This document shows positions 22,390 to 34,200 of a stretch of 64,000 nt of DNA, one piece after another. Each line of letters begins with the position of its first letter. Within the stretch, counting starts at the first letter, position 1. Location of the stretch: the NCBI GenBank assembly GCA_015680685.1, contig MNCI01026399.1, positions 1,048,344-1,112,343 on the forward strand. The letters are read 5' to 3'. Origin of the DNA: Gnetum montanum. Lineage: Eukaryota > Streptophyta > Gnetopsida > Gnetales > Gnetaceae. A program made the position numbers and the translations under genes. Under the pieces are notes generated by a model, which did no database searches, was not told the DNA's origin, and was given only the letters and a program-made list of their open reading frames with translations.

Positions 22390-25010
22390 TGTTGATGAAC
22401 TAATGTTGGATGAAGTCGAAACATCCCATGGACATGACAGTTATAGAAACATCTAATTGGCTTTAACATACCATGCCATAAACTATCATCTCTCTTCTTC
22501 AAAAGCTCTAGCCTTTTCTCTAAGTTCATGGTAGTCTATCAATATTCTAGCAAGATTTGCTACTACATCTTTCTACCCCTATTAGCTAGTCTTAATTGCT
22601 TCTAATTCTGAGTTTACTACTTGAAGTTTCTATAGAGCATCTTCTTGGTCTACAAACTCTTTCTCATATAAGTCATAGGTGGCTACTACTTGCTATTCTA
22701 GCTCATTTCTAAGCCTACCTACTATTAACATGGACAAATTAGCATAACGTAGGTTTTCTAACACCATGTATTCTTTCAAGTTTTATATCTGTAGGTCTTT
22801 ATTTTTTTATTTCCACTTTGTAGGTGTGGGTCATGCTGTCTAAGATGGGTTGCCATTCTAGATTTTGTGTTGACAATGAATTAATTTTGGCCTTCACCAT
22901 CTAGATCTCTTTCTCATTGATTTTTTTATACATCCCCACATGATCTTAGAAGTGTTCCTTGAGCCTTTCATATTTCTTAGCCTCATTTTACCATGGGTTG
23001 ATTTCGATAGCTAATTTTTTTCAAATGGTGCATACCTCCTCCATAGAGAGGGCTATGTTTTCTCTTGCAAGTCAGCTCATATCTTGGTTGGCCCTCATTA
23101 GTTGCTCTCTCAACTAATGGATACTTTCTTCTAGAATGTTTTTCTGATTTTCTATTGTGGTCAACCTCATGTTGTCTATAGTGAGTTGTTTATTTTCTAC
23201 TTGTAAGGAAGCAAGTGCTTTGGCATGGGCATATGATTGGGCTTTGGCTACTGAAGCATTCCATACTACCTTTCTTTCTCATATGCTATTTCTATATTGA
23301 TCTTAAGGAGGAAATTGATCTACTCAGTTCTAAATTGTGCTATTTGATCTAGTGTTATGAACTAAGCTGGATCTCTCCTTTCTACTCTCAGGGCTATAAG
23401 CTCTTCTTGTAATCAACAAAGATCATTCTTAGCATACTCTATCATAGTTTTGGTTATGATTAATTTTTGTTTGGTAGCAATTAATTCAAACTATGTTATA
23501 GTGACATCACTAGAAATATCATAGAGATTTCTCATGACTTGTCCCATCTACAATAGTCTATATAACACATCTTTATGTTCTACAAGATTCATAGAGGTAT
23601 CAACTAGCATATGAGTATATTTAGTTCTAGAAATATCATTTGGTAGCACAATAGGTACATTAAATGACTCTTTCATGTGATTTGTGCTCACTTTTGCAAC
23701 TCCCACTAAATCATGGTGCTACATGACTATAACTGTGGCTCCTTCTCCAAATTCAAGCACCACTTGGAATGATGCAGCATTCCTAAAAATATATTGTGAA
23801 TAGTGGGCCTCTCCTCCTGACTGCAACAATATTTTTCCACTAGCAAGATTGGTTGAAATCATTGGTTTGATTGCATCATCAATAAGTTTGAATAGATTGG
23901 CCTCTTCTCTACTTTCTCAATTGATAGTTTTTGTAATTTGTTACAAATGACTCATTGAAGGTTTGTAATCTTGTGATAGGGATGGTGGAACTTGTGGTTG
24001 TTGATGTTGTTTCCTTGTGGTTTGGGTAGTCTCCTCAGTGCCTAGTTGTTCTTCTAGTTGGTCCCTTTTGGAAGGCACTAGCTTGAGCATTTCAACATAG
24101 GAAGCATTTTTTCCCTTCCTTAATGCATCATTTGCATACCCTAGGATGTTAGCTTGTTTACATAACTTCTAGATAAGGAAAGGAAATGGAAGTGTTACAT
24201 TCTATGACTTCTTCTCCTTGAACCAACTTTGAAGTAGAGGTGAGCAATGTTTGCATTGAACTTTCTCATTAATATTGCACTCCCTTTGGTAGCATATGTA
24301 GAGATTTAATTCATTCTCTTGGTAAGAAATAGTTGATAAGTGCCAATTTTGAAATAGATCTTTTCTTCTACAACTAATTCACTATATTCTTTATCTTCCT
24401 TGCCATACACCCGCTATAGCCACAGCTTCCTAGCATCTATGTTAGATCTGGTTGATATTTGTGCCACCTTTGCTCCTTGATTAGGCACATTTCATGCCTC
24501 TGTGATTTCCTTAATTGAGTAAGATATTGAGATTCCGTTAATTTTGATTATAACATTAGCTTCTTGATTTTGCCAAAATTGGAGTGTTTCTCATAGATAC
24601 CACTCTCCATTGTTTGTTAGAGTAGATTAAAAAGAAGATGACTAAATTTTGGTCTTAATAGCTTCTAGAGAAAATTCAAAAAATGGACCAAAGTTGAGTT
24701 CCACAATGACTATTGACATGATGAATTTTTTCTAAATAACCTCAAGGAATTCAAGTAATAGTGTAAGTTGTTGTCTCTAGATGAGCACTGATGGAACATT
24801 CACTTCTGCTTGAGCAGAATACTCTATGATAGGAGTTTGTTGATGAATGTTGAAGGATTATGCCTCCTGATCTCCTTGTTTTACTTGAGGATTTTTCTTG
24901 CTCACTTGTCCTCTTCCATGACCTCGTGGTTTTTTGCTTACTAGTCATGGAAGTTATCCTTGTGCTCCTCTTTTTGGGATAATCTATAATCAATCAAGGG
25001 TTTGGAATTG
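22390..25010 (-). pseudogene. ORF3 of element B: long coiled-coil protein of unknown function
   Basis: Minus-strand coding scraps in a consistent order span about 860 codons. A basic N-terminus (RGHGRGQVSKKNPQ) near 24900 is followed by a block FGPFFEFSLEAIKTKI, a globular part with ISYSIKEITEA, and NLFKLIDDAIKPMI...ILLQSGGEAHYSQYIF near 23800-23920. A coiled-coil stretch at about 22500-23450 is rich in Glu, Lys and Leu, and the end has PWDVSTSSN and WMVHDPRKEEEK. Element C has the homologous end (PWDVPILTH, WITHDPGSKDEK), and 12663-14103 has a plus-strand copy. No envelope, nuclease or polymerase motif is seen. It lies where env would be. Confidence 0.55.
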
Positions 25011-25289
25011 CTAGAGTATTCTCATAAATGAGGAACAATTTAGTACCTTACTCATACCCTTAGTTATATCAAGTTCTTATTTTATTATGATTGTAGAGTT
25101 AGAAAATGTTTCAATAACAACCTTATTAGTACTTTAAATGAGTGACATAATCAATTAGAAATCTTCTTAAAGTTGTTTTGGCCTTAACATGGTGATTTAG
25201 TTTAAAGATTCTTAATATGTCTCCTTAGACTTACCCCTATAATACCTTCTAGTTGTTAGCAATTTCAAAAAAAAATCAAATCAAATTTC

Positions 25290-25620
25290 CCTTACTAACA
25301 CACCTCCCCAACTAAGGTGATCACTCTAGGATCACATAGATTTGAAAATCACACAAATCAAGGTGATAATGAGCAAGTTCAAGGCACTAGAAGATGGAGT
25401 GTTAGAGCTCTTAGCTACAAAGAAAAACTGGCAACAAATTTCTTCTTATGAAATTCAAAAATGAAAAATTTTTCTAACTCTCCCACAATATATATAGTTT
25501 TATGGGTGCAATATTGTAAATACGACATCATAGATGTGATATCATATGTGCTTGCAATATCATAGATATGATGTCACCATAGAAAAAAATCAAAATTCTT
25601 GAATGTTTTCTTTAGAAAAA
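25290..25620 (-). repeat. Possible LTR-like fragment inside element B
   Basis: A minus-strand TATA-like CTATATATATTG at about 25490 is followed (plus direction) by CATAGATGTGATATCATATG and ATCATAGATATGATGTC. These palindromes resemble the U3 of the B LTRs. The stretch could be the end of another LTR left inside B, upstream of ORF3. No clean edges were found. Confidence 0.3.
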
Positions 25621-25908
25621 ATTGAGTCCCATAGGATAGTTGAAAGAAATGCATCATGTTAAAAGGGTCTTAAGATGGAGATGATGCTTCAGTTGTGAAA
25701 AATAAGCATCGAAAGTCTATGATTAAGGAATCTTGGGTTATGAAAGTATCTAAGGTATTAATGGAATTGATGAGAAAGACAACATTGTTGTGTTATTATA
25801 ATAGATAGTGTGAATGATATGGGAAGTATTTATTGTTATTTATTGGAATTGGAAGGCTCAAGATGATGTGGAATTGTTTGGTAAGTTTAAGATACAACAA
25901 TTATACAA

Positions 25909-25931
25909 GTGGGTCCTCCCCAAAGCAGGCT
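25909..25931 (-). other. Conserved internal purine tract, copy in B
   Basis: The minus strand reads GAGCCTGCTTTGGGGAGGACCC, as in E1, E2 and D, although the surrounding sequence has diverged. Confidence 0.5.
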
Positions 25932-27489
25932 CCATCCCTTAATGCCTTTGTATAACCACACCTAAAAGTGTCTTGAGGCACTTAAGGAGTTAAATGTAAT
26001 GCATACTTGTTTAGCAAAACACACTTGTTAGTACCACCATATTAGGAAACTAACACTATGTTATTAAAAATCATAAGTTATAATTATTCAAACAATGAGA
26101 TAGGGATGTGAGGTGTCTTATCATAGGTACAATGAATTCTTATGTTTATTAGTGGTTAAGCTAATCATTAGCCTTTATGTCCAAGATTCAAACCAAGTCC
26201 AAACTGCATCAAGTGACATCACATCACTTCATCTCATGGAATTATAATCATAAGACTATCAATGTTACAAGGAGTATTGTAGGGAGGAGTTTATTCATGG
26301 CACTTGTTTATTTCCTTTTTTTTTTTAAGATTCTTGAGAAGCTACCTACCTTCAAGCATGGGTAACATGTCTTTCTAGTGGGACCCCTAAAAATTTAGTT
26401 TGTGCCTTTTATTTGTTATTTGTATCAATCCTTTTAAGGTAGCATTTATTTTACTATTACTTCCATCTTTTGTTAGATCTACAAGGATATAATACAACCT
26501 TAGTAACATGATAGAATTTACAATAATAATCCAAAAAGAATCCACAAGTCCCCTTGATGTCACATCCTTTTCACTTCCCCTTGGTTCTTCACTCTTCAAT
26601 CCAAGCATAATGATCATAGGTTCAGTCTTAGTTGTATGATGGAAAAGAATGTCATTATGGCCATGGTAAGAACTTCTTGTTAATGGAATCGATGGATGGA
26701 TGGATGATGTGGGCTCATTGTGCACATAATCAATCTCTATGACTTGATAACATAGAGAAATATTCACCTTATTGAACTACATCTTGCCTTTATTTAATGT
26801 GTTTTATTAACAATCAAGATTATTTACAAAGGATTTGAAAACAAAGCATTAAAAAATGGAAAAGATAGTAAAAAATTATGAAAAACTATAAAGAATGAAA
26901 AATGTTAAAAGAATGAAAAGTGTGAAAGAATATGAAAAATTGAAGAAATGGAAAAGTATAAAAGAATAAGGAAATTTCAAAGAATGTAAAATGATGGAAA
27001 GAATTGTAAAACAAAAAGATTAAAAAATCACTTATTAATTCCAAAGTTAGAGCAAAGTATCTTCCCCATAGCTGATCTCATGGGCAAGTGTTTAACAAAT
27101 GCTTCCTAAATCTCTTGGGTCATACATTATAGGTGGTTCACATACCATCTTTAGTGATGTAACTTTTTTATCATTATCCCATGTAATTTTAATAGTAGTG
27201 GAGTTATGATCATCTAAATCCTTATTTCTTTCCATTTTGGTGTATGATTATGAGTTAATTATTTCATTTTTGGGCTCTTAGTTGGAGTCATTTTATTTGT
27301 TTGGGAATTAATAAGTGTTTTAGATGTTTCCATGCATGTATTAGATAGATTAAGGTTCTTAGTTACTAACCATGGTGTGTCTTTTGATTTTTTGTCCTTT
27401 GCTCTTTTGGTTGCATACACAAGTGGTTTATTGTTGTTGTTGTGGACTAGAATGGTAACTATGTTAACGTTCTAAAGTGTCGGTGCACT
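25932..27489 (-). other. Non-coding spacer of element B
   Basis: No coding region is supported. 26866-27020 is a diverged AT-rich array of GAAAAAT/AAAGAAT units, in the place of the GTAAAACAAAAAT array of E1. The sequence between protease and ORF3, where RT and integrase should lie, shows no such motif. Confidence 0.45.
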
Positions 27490-27865
27490 ATTGCACCCTT
27501 TATTTTTAGGAGTTATGCATGGAATTCATTGTGTGTGTATGACTCCATGTGCATATTCCTTAGAAATATCAATTGATAAATCTCTCATACTTAGCTTAGC
27601 ATCAATTATGCTAAGCCATGCCCTCCCCATAATTATTGGGAATTCCTTATTAGCATCTTTCACATCAATTACTAGAAATTTGACTGGATAGGACCATCCA
27701 TTGACAATAGTTACTACATCATCAATATATCCCAAAGGAGTGATGATAGATTGATTTGAAAGCTCCAACTTAATGTTGCATTCTTCTAATGGTTCTAGCT
27801 CCATGCTTGATATGTTTTGTAAGAGATCAAATTCACCTCAGAACCTAAGTCTAATAGAGCTTTGC
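27490..27865 (-). pseudogene. Retropepsin of element B
   Basis: The active-site region reads ALLDLGSEVNLIS, with DLG as in Athila-type proteases. It is followed by an open 92-codon frame with LELSNQSIITPLGYIDDVV, FLVIDVKDANKEFPIIMGRAWLS. The match with the E1 and E2 proteases is clear along its length. A stop separates the active site from the open frame. Confidence 0.75.
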
Positions 27866-27899
27866 ATGGTTTATTTCCAACTACATGTAAATAAATCAA

Positions 27900-30590
27900 A
27901 GGAACTCCTAGATCAATTCTCTTTTTAGGAAGTGGCCCTACCTTGATTTATTTTGTAACGATTTCAGTAAGCATGACAATCTGAATATTTGGACTTGATG
28001 AAGATGAAAGCTTATTAATAGTGAGAAGTTTTATTTTAGGAGAAGATGGTCTCATTGAAGCTCTAATTCTACCAGCCTTATATGGAATTTTCCTAAAGAA
28101 AGGAAATTTCTTTGTTTGGCACTTAGCATTGTTAGTGATATCCTCCACTTATATATTTACTACCTCTGTAGCTTTCCTCTGTTGTGGTTTTGACAACAAC
28201 TCTCCTTGCACGATGGGTGGTGGCACTGGTGGCAAAGGATTTGGATTGGAATTTGGAAAATCAATTTCTTATGGATCATGTACAAGTCTAATTTGATCCT
28301 TGGTCGCATTAGTTGATGGTATTTTAGTGGATAATACTACGAAGTCTAAATAACTACATTTGTTGGTAAGACTAGACGTTGGACATAGTATCCACAAGGA
28401 CCAGGTTATCGATATGGATACTGTTCATGCAATGGTTGCATGGCCCACAATTAAGGCTACTGCCACTATTGATAATGTTGCTCCTGCAGTTGTGGAAAAG
28501 CTCCACTAAGATAGTACATTGATTGAATGTTTTGTTGATAGTTACCTTGAAGATAAGGTCATCGTGTAGGCATATGTTTCCGCACAAGTTTGGGGTTAAG
28601 AGTGTGTGATCCTATTTCTTGTAGATGTGTCACAACTGAACAACATCCCTTAGGATGTCCATACTAACATACATTACAACCTTTTTCATCTGTAGAGCTA
28701 GTATTTGAAACCTCAGCTACTAGAGCAACTTTACCTTTGCATCCAAGTTCTCTCTTCTTTCTTTTATCTTTACCTCTTGCAAAGGCTTGCTCTACTCTTT
28801 CCTCCATAATCTTTAAAGCTATTGTACACCTTTCATCAACTAAATCCCACATTTTTTGCTACCTATGCTATTACATCAACAATAGATTTTTGGATTGATA
28901 ACATCTCTTTTTGGATTTCCTAGTTTAGGTTTTCTTCCTCTTGGGTATCACACACCTATGCATCTCTCTTTCTTATTGATGGATCCTTGTTATACTCTTC
29001 AGCTAATTCTCTTTGTTTGAGTTCACCTTCTTCTTTTGCTACTTGATTAATCAATCTTTGAATAAAATGGATGGTCAGTTATGATAATCTTTCCTGGGCA
29101 CAAATCCCAAGGGTCTCCTTGGTTATACTTCTTAACCCATCTATGATGTGCCTTAGTTGTTCCTTTGATGAAAATCTGTGGCCTAGGCATCTATGTAACA
29201 GTGAATAATATTTGCCTATTGCCACATCAAGGGTTTTGTGAGTCCCTTATTTCCAATTCTAGATTTGTTTTCTTAGATTTAATACTCATAAATATGTCTG
29301 ATATTTATCATTAAATATTTCAAGCATGGTACTCTAGTGTCTAATGGATTCAAGTTCCAGTGACCTATACTAGCTTTTTTCTTCCTTCACAAGTGTTCTA
29401 GGAAATAACTTCAATTTTTTCTAATCACTCTCTATGTTTTGAAGGGCACAAGCATCATGAAATGCTTGAAGGTGATGCTAGGGATTAACATTGTAACCAC
29501 CTTCAAATCATGGCCTATCATTCATATCTATCCATTTGATTTGGCTATCTCTCATGTGCCTAGTTAGTATGTAGATAGCTTCCTAAATATTTATCATACT
29601 TTGGGTTATCATTAGGGGTACATTATCGTGATTGGATTCATTTGCTCTATTGTAGTGGTGACCCCTTCTATGCTCATGTCTCTCTTGATCCTCTGTTCTA
29701 TCTCTTCTTCTTCTTCGTTCATACTCTTCATCTTCTGAATCAGAGTACCTTGAATATCTATCATGATGGCCATGAATTTTTCTTTCTTTCCTATCAAAGT
29801 ACTTGTATTTATGTCTTCTTCTATTAGAGTCCTTTGACAATCGTGATGAGGCAGACAAGGTGGTAGGAGAATGTTGTCGATTGGTTCTCCTTTTTTGACT
29901 CTTGTATGTATCTCTATAAGATATAGCAGGATCCCTTAAACTAGAGTCTCATATGTATCTTGAGTTAGTAGCCTCTCTCTTGTGTGTCTCTATCAAAGTA
30001 GAATGAAGTTAGGCTTTGATAGGTTCCTCTAGTTTGATGATAGGTGTCTTTGAAGGCTTCTCTTGGTTCTAGTGGAGTTTTTCTAAAATGAATTGATTAG
30101 CATCAAGTTCTTCTATGATAATACAAGTGTTATCTTGGTTCCCTTTTCTATGTATATGTTTTATTTCCATAGCAACATCTCTTCTCATCTTCTCCTTTGT
30201 GGATTCATAGGGTTTGGTCATGCGTTGAGTCACATGATACCCTTCCTGAATCTAGTGCAAATGCATCCCATTTAGAGCAATTTGTAGCATGTTTAGTGCT
30301 ACATATTCTAGAGGTAAGACTATGTTGCCTTGTATATCTCTCCACTTCATTTGCTTGTCTTGATGGAAGATGAAAGTAAAGTTTGGATGGTATGGATCAG
30401 TGTGAGCATAAGTGATTCATGTCTGTATTAGCATCTTCCATTCTTTTTCATCAACAATTCTATCACTTCTTCTTCTTGTCTCCTTGTTAGGTGATGGTGG
30501 ATCATTATGTGAAGCTAGGTTATAGTTCTTAGATGGTTTGAGTTAAAAGTGTACTTTACTTATGGTTGTGATTTACTTAGCATAACATTA
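27900..30590 (-). pseudogene. Gag of element B
   Basis: Coding scraps follow the E1 gag order. An Arg/His/Asp-rich segment (29583-29858, RHEHRRGHHYNRANE) represents the variable charged region. A capsid core at about 28980-29350 is recognisable from its E1 counterpart. A knuckle CNVC-stop-YGHPKGCC lies at about 28640-28690 and a Pro/Tyr-rich tail at 28330-28560. No frame stays open throughout. Confidence 0.65.
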
Positions 30591-30595
30591 ACTTG

Positions 30596-30613
30596 TCCTC
30601 GAAAATGGCACCA
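30596..30613 (-). other. Primer binding site of B, decayed tRNA-Asp type
   Basis: The minus strand reads TGGTGCCATTTTCGAGGA. It matches the complement of the plant tRNA-Asp 3' end at 13 of 18 positions, and four of the five differences are transitions. Confidence 0.55.
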
Positions 30614-30614
30614 A

Positions 30615-31469
30615 TGATGAGCGATGGAGTATTTAACATCCAACCATATGAGATATGAGTGTTCACACATGGTCTTGATCAAATTCTATAGACAAGGTAA
30701 TGTGATTATGTAAGTAATTGGTTAGAGTTCACGATTGTTATCTTCCCACGTGAGATAGTAAATTCAATGCTTATTCTTTAACTCATGATGAGGTATATGA
30801 TAGATGATGTTCTATTGGTCATCATGCTTCTTGCTAACATGAAGTAAAAGTATTGGTTTCTAATCTAAGTGACAGTAAATGAATCTAATCTAGCCTATGC
30901 AATGAGTAGCTAGTCCTGATCTTCTATTCACACCTTGGACTTCATGCAACTACTACTAGGATTACCAAGTACAACACTATTGGGTGTACTAAGTGATAGT
31001 AATACTAGGTTACCAAGTAGCTACACTTAAGTGCTCAAGATTAGTTGTACTCATTCTGCTTAATGACAAGAATAGTAAAGTCCATTGAAAGTAAATTAGT
31101 AACTATGAAAATAGTAAACAATAAACTAAATGGAAGTAGAAATAAAACTAAGTGTTACTACAATGATGAACAGTAATCTTGATCTTTATTTCTATTCATG
31201 CCATGCATCCAAGTACATCACACTCAAATAAATACTTTGTTCAATCACTTAACCTCACATTGTGAACACAAAATGCTAAGTACTAAAAGCTAAAATTACA
31301 AAAACAAACTAAAAGAGTTCTATTACTATGTTATCAAAGCTACTATGGATTTGTGCACCTAAGTGTTACTTTTATAGGTTGGCACACACCCCATGATATT
31401 GTTTATATGATAACATATCTATGACATCATAGATACAATATCGTTATGGAAAAAAATTTGGATTTATCA
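30615..31469 (-). repeat. 5' LTR of element B (right copy)
   Basis: This 855 bp LTR runs from TGATGAGCGATGG to GATTTATCA and aligns with the split left LTR. It has a TATAAAAG box at 31369-31376 and the palindrome TATCTATGA-CA-TCATAGATA near 31420. The viral sequence begins directly after it. Confidence 0.8.
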
Positions 31470-31479
31470 ACAAGATATG

Positions 31480-32085
31480 ATCTTATTTTATTTCTTCTTA
31501 TAGCTACCTTTCTTTTAGATTTTGATTTATGTGGCTTTTATGGCTTTCTCTCGAAGTGATCTACCATACCATCTAAGTTTGCACAAGTTTCGATAGATGG
31601 AAGTAGTTTTATCAATCTAATATGTAGATAGGCATGTTGTAGTTCTTGTTTGTCCATATGTACCACATCCACAAATTACATTAAAGATAGATTTAATGCA
31701 CTTTGAACTATCTTATGCAAAGCCATCCATCCTAATTTCTTAGGAAGGGAACCAAGATACATATAAGCTATGAGTGGATCTCTATGTAGTGCAAGCATAT
31801 ACACTTCCTTTTTAAATTCAGCACTATATTGTTCAAAATATTCTAATCTATACAACCTCCTCTGACTTAATAATAATTTATCTTGGAGCCTTAGATTAGT
31901 TAACAAGTCTACTATAAATTATGTACTGAGTGTGACAAACAAATCTTGAGACCCACTATCTAAGACTTGGTTTTGAGCATCACTAGAACTTTTCCACCAA
32001 TGCCTAACTATTCCTACTATGTGAGCTAATCTGACCAATATTATAGTGTTCTCATCTAACTTTAAGATAGTTTGAACTACCTTTA
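31480..32085 (-). pseudogene. Caulimovirid coat protein, left copy
   Basis: The open stretch 31676-31906 contains LEYFEQYSAEFKKEV and YMYLGSLPKKLGW, which fit the caulimovirid capsid pattern of an F-x2-EF-helix followed by a Y-x3-LP block. The rest aligns with the right copy. It is interrupted by stops and ends at element B, so the zinc-knuckle part is missing. Confidence 0.65.
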
Positions 32086-32086
32086 A

Positions 32087-32560
32087 TTAATCAACCGACA
32101 ATTGTATTGTATGTAATACTTTGATAAGAGGTAGATAATCAATATCTAGTAAAGGCACTAAAGTACTTGTCATATTCTTCAAAGTAGAAAACAGTGGTGA
32201 AGCTTCATGCAAATACCTTGGGTATGAAATCATGCTTCTGCCTTGGCAATCATCATATGGTGATATTTCTTCATTGTCTTCCTCATCTTCTATTGGCAGC
32301 TCTAGGCTCTTTTCTCTTTTTAATTTTGACAACTTTTCTTTAATTTGATCCACTTCAAATGAAACCAATGTAACCTTTTCTTCTTTTTCTCTTAGTTTTT
32401 GTTTATCTACTAGTGCTACCTTCAACTAATTTTCTAGGCTAAAAACTTCATTCAAAAAATTTTACTTTTTATCTTTTTCTATTTTTATTTTCTATTTAAC
32501 TATATCTTCATACAAATTCATCTAACTCAAAGCTTCATCTACTTTATCTTCTAATGTATT
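32087..32560 (-). pseudogene. Viral coiled-coil and acidic region, left copy
   Basis: The 112-codon frame 32087-32425 has a Lys/Glu heptad-like stretch (KLREKEEKVTLVSFEVDQIK), an acidic block (PIEDEEDNEE) and then the start of the coat-like part. It sits between movement and coat domains. The role is inferred as a linker or virion-associated region only. Confidence 0.5.
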
Positions 32561-32859
32561 CATATTTTTATTACAATAACTTGACCAAGTTATAAAATAA
32601 TTTAGCTAGTGTACCTCCTCTTTCTAATTTTGACCTAAATTGATACTATGTTCCAACAAATAACTACAATTTGCCCTATTTTCTGGATTTGCATCTTCTA
32701 AAGTAGTGGTGTAATATGAACTCTTTGGTGGCCATTTTCCTCCACTAATTAACTTCTTTTCACCAATATCTCTAACTTGAAAAATAAAGATGGATCCCTT
32801 ACAATCATAGTTTGATGACTCTTTCTACTGATGTTTTTACTTTGAACTTGATCCTTCAC

Positions 32860-33790
32860 CATACTTTATAGATGGTAGAATAGGTGATAGAGTAGTGAGA
32901 TTAATGATTGTAGATCTTCCAAACTATTGGATAGGATATTGATTCCATCTTTTGTGATCTCTAGAAGATTTCTAAAATTCTTAATCCCTTAAGAATTTTT
33001 GAATCTTAGGGAACCTTGAACATAGCCTTCTACATCAATGGATCTTTCACATTCTAATAGATGTTTATTGCCTACCAAGAACTTAACACTCCACTTGAGC
33101 TTATGATTCATAAATATTGTATTTGTCAACTGGAAAGTAGCATGGGCACCGATTGTAGCATAAATAGATCTAGGAAGCATTCTAACTCCATGTATTTCAA
33201 TACATAATAGAAAATTTAAGGTAATATTATCATCAAACAAATACAATCGAAAATTAGACTAGAGATAACATAAAGCATGAGTGTTCAAGACATCTTTGAA
33301 TTGACAAATCTTTAACTTTTTCCATATCAAATTTGGATAATCTCTCAATCCATCTCCACTAATTCTACTATCTAGAGAGGTCACCATAAATTCAGAATTT
33401 ACATCATAGTTCAATTTGGAACTTACCAAGATATTAATCTATCCATTGTGGACATAGTGATATCCTTGCGAATTCTACTTTGAGATTTCTTGATTAGTGA
33501 AGAACGATATGTAGACTAGACAAATTCCAGCTCCTTTGATGTTGAGAATTGCTTTAGACTATTTTACTAATGTAGTTCATTTGGTAGACAAAAAATTAGA
33601 GAAATTATAAATTTCTTCTTTTGGTAGTTTAGGAAATTGCAACTTTCCATCTGAGGCCATAAATGACTTTCGAATCATGATTGCTTCATGGAACAGGATC
33701 ACTACCTTTTGATCTTTTGCTAACTCTTTTACTGTATGAGAGTTGATATTCTCAAATATTTTTCTAAGCATGAATGCTCTGTGAGTATGC
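32860..33790 (-). pseudogene. Viral movement protein (30K superfamily), left copy
   Basis: Scraps in order include FHEAIMIRKSFMASDG (33577-33771), GDGLRDYPNLIWKKLKICQF, FRLYLFDDNITLNFLL, and the open stretch 32989-33246 with EIHGVRMLPRSIYATIGAHA and LTNTIFMNHKLKW. The order of beta strands and the LxNT ending fit the 30K family, which enlarges plasmodesmata for virus movement. Several stops interrupt it. Confidence 0.65.
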
Positions 33791-33799
33791 TAGTCTAGA

Positions 33800-34200
33800 T
33801 CTTCAAATTTGCCCCTTATTTCCCTGTCTTCTTCCAATGAAGCATCTATAAAACCAATCATTATCATTGTGAACCACATTAGCCACATTAGCATTATAAT
33901 CCATCATTCTATCAAGATTCTCGTAAACATACACAAGTTTTGATTGTTCAAACCTTAGAGTCTTTTTGCCACTACTAATAGCCTCAATAATCTTAGCATC
34001 CTCTTCTTCAAAAGGATTTTCATCATCATCCATTAGTCAATTACTAGGCCACTCTGGGACACTACTTAAATCATAAATGGGGAATTGAAATTTATCACTT
34101 TCATTGGTTTCTTCAACTAATACTTCTTTTCCTTTATTTTCATCTTCAATAAGGATACATTTGCCTTTATTTTTGCTAAATGACAAACTCTCCAACTAAG
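33800..34200 (-). pseudogene. Viral N-terminal region, left copy
   Basis: A 76-codon open frame (33803-34033) starts MDDDENPFEEED and is followed to the left by the movement protein. It would be the first part of the viral ORF. I recognise no domain. It has no counterpart in the right copy, which is cut inside the movement protein. Confidence 0.4.

Larger units (their letters stand above)
14104..31469 (-). mobile_element. Element B: Ty3/gypsy-like LTR element with gag, protease and ORF3
   Basis: Two LTRs in the same orientation bound it: the left one is split (14104-14293 plus 21462-22106) and the right one is 30615-31469. Without the nested E1 it is about 10.2 kb. On the minus strand the order is LTR, tRNA-Asp-type primer site, gag, protease, a long spacer, ORF3, LTR. 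I found no RT, RNase H or integrase motif. The outer five-base flanks (AAAAC on the left, ACAAG on the right) do not match, and the flanking sequences are of different kinds, so one end may be rearranged. Coding parts are heavily decayed. Confidence 0.75.
31475..33433 (-). repeat. Direct repeat, left copy (viral movement and coat region)
   Basis: It aligns with 38312-40268 over about 1.96 kb in the same orientation, with scattered substitutions and small indels. The repeat comes from the two viral copies. Confidence 0.8.

Noticed and set aside
22390-25010. ORF3 as a retroviral envelope protein
   Set aside because: Only its position suggests this. No signal peptide, cleavage site or transmembrane segment could be seen in the scraps.
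28021-28296. 91-codon plus-strand ORF
   Set aside because: It is antisense to the Pro/Gly-rich gag tail of element B and shows no domain.
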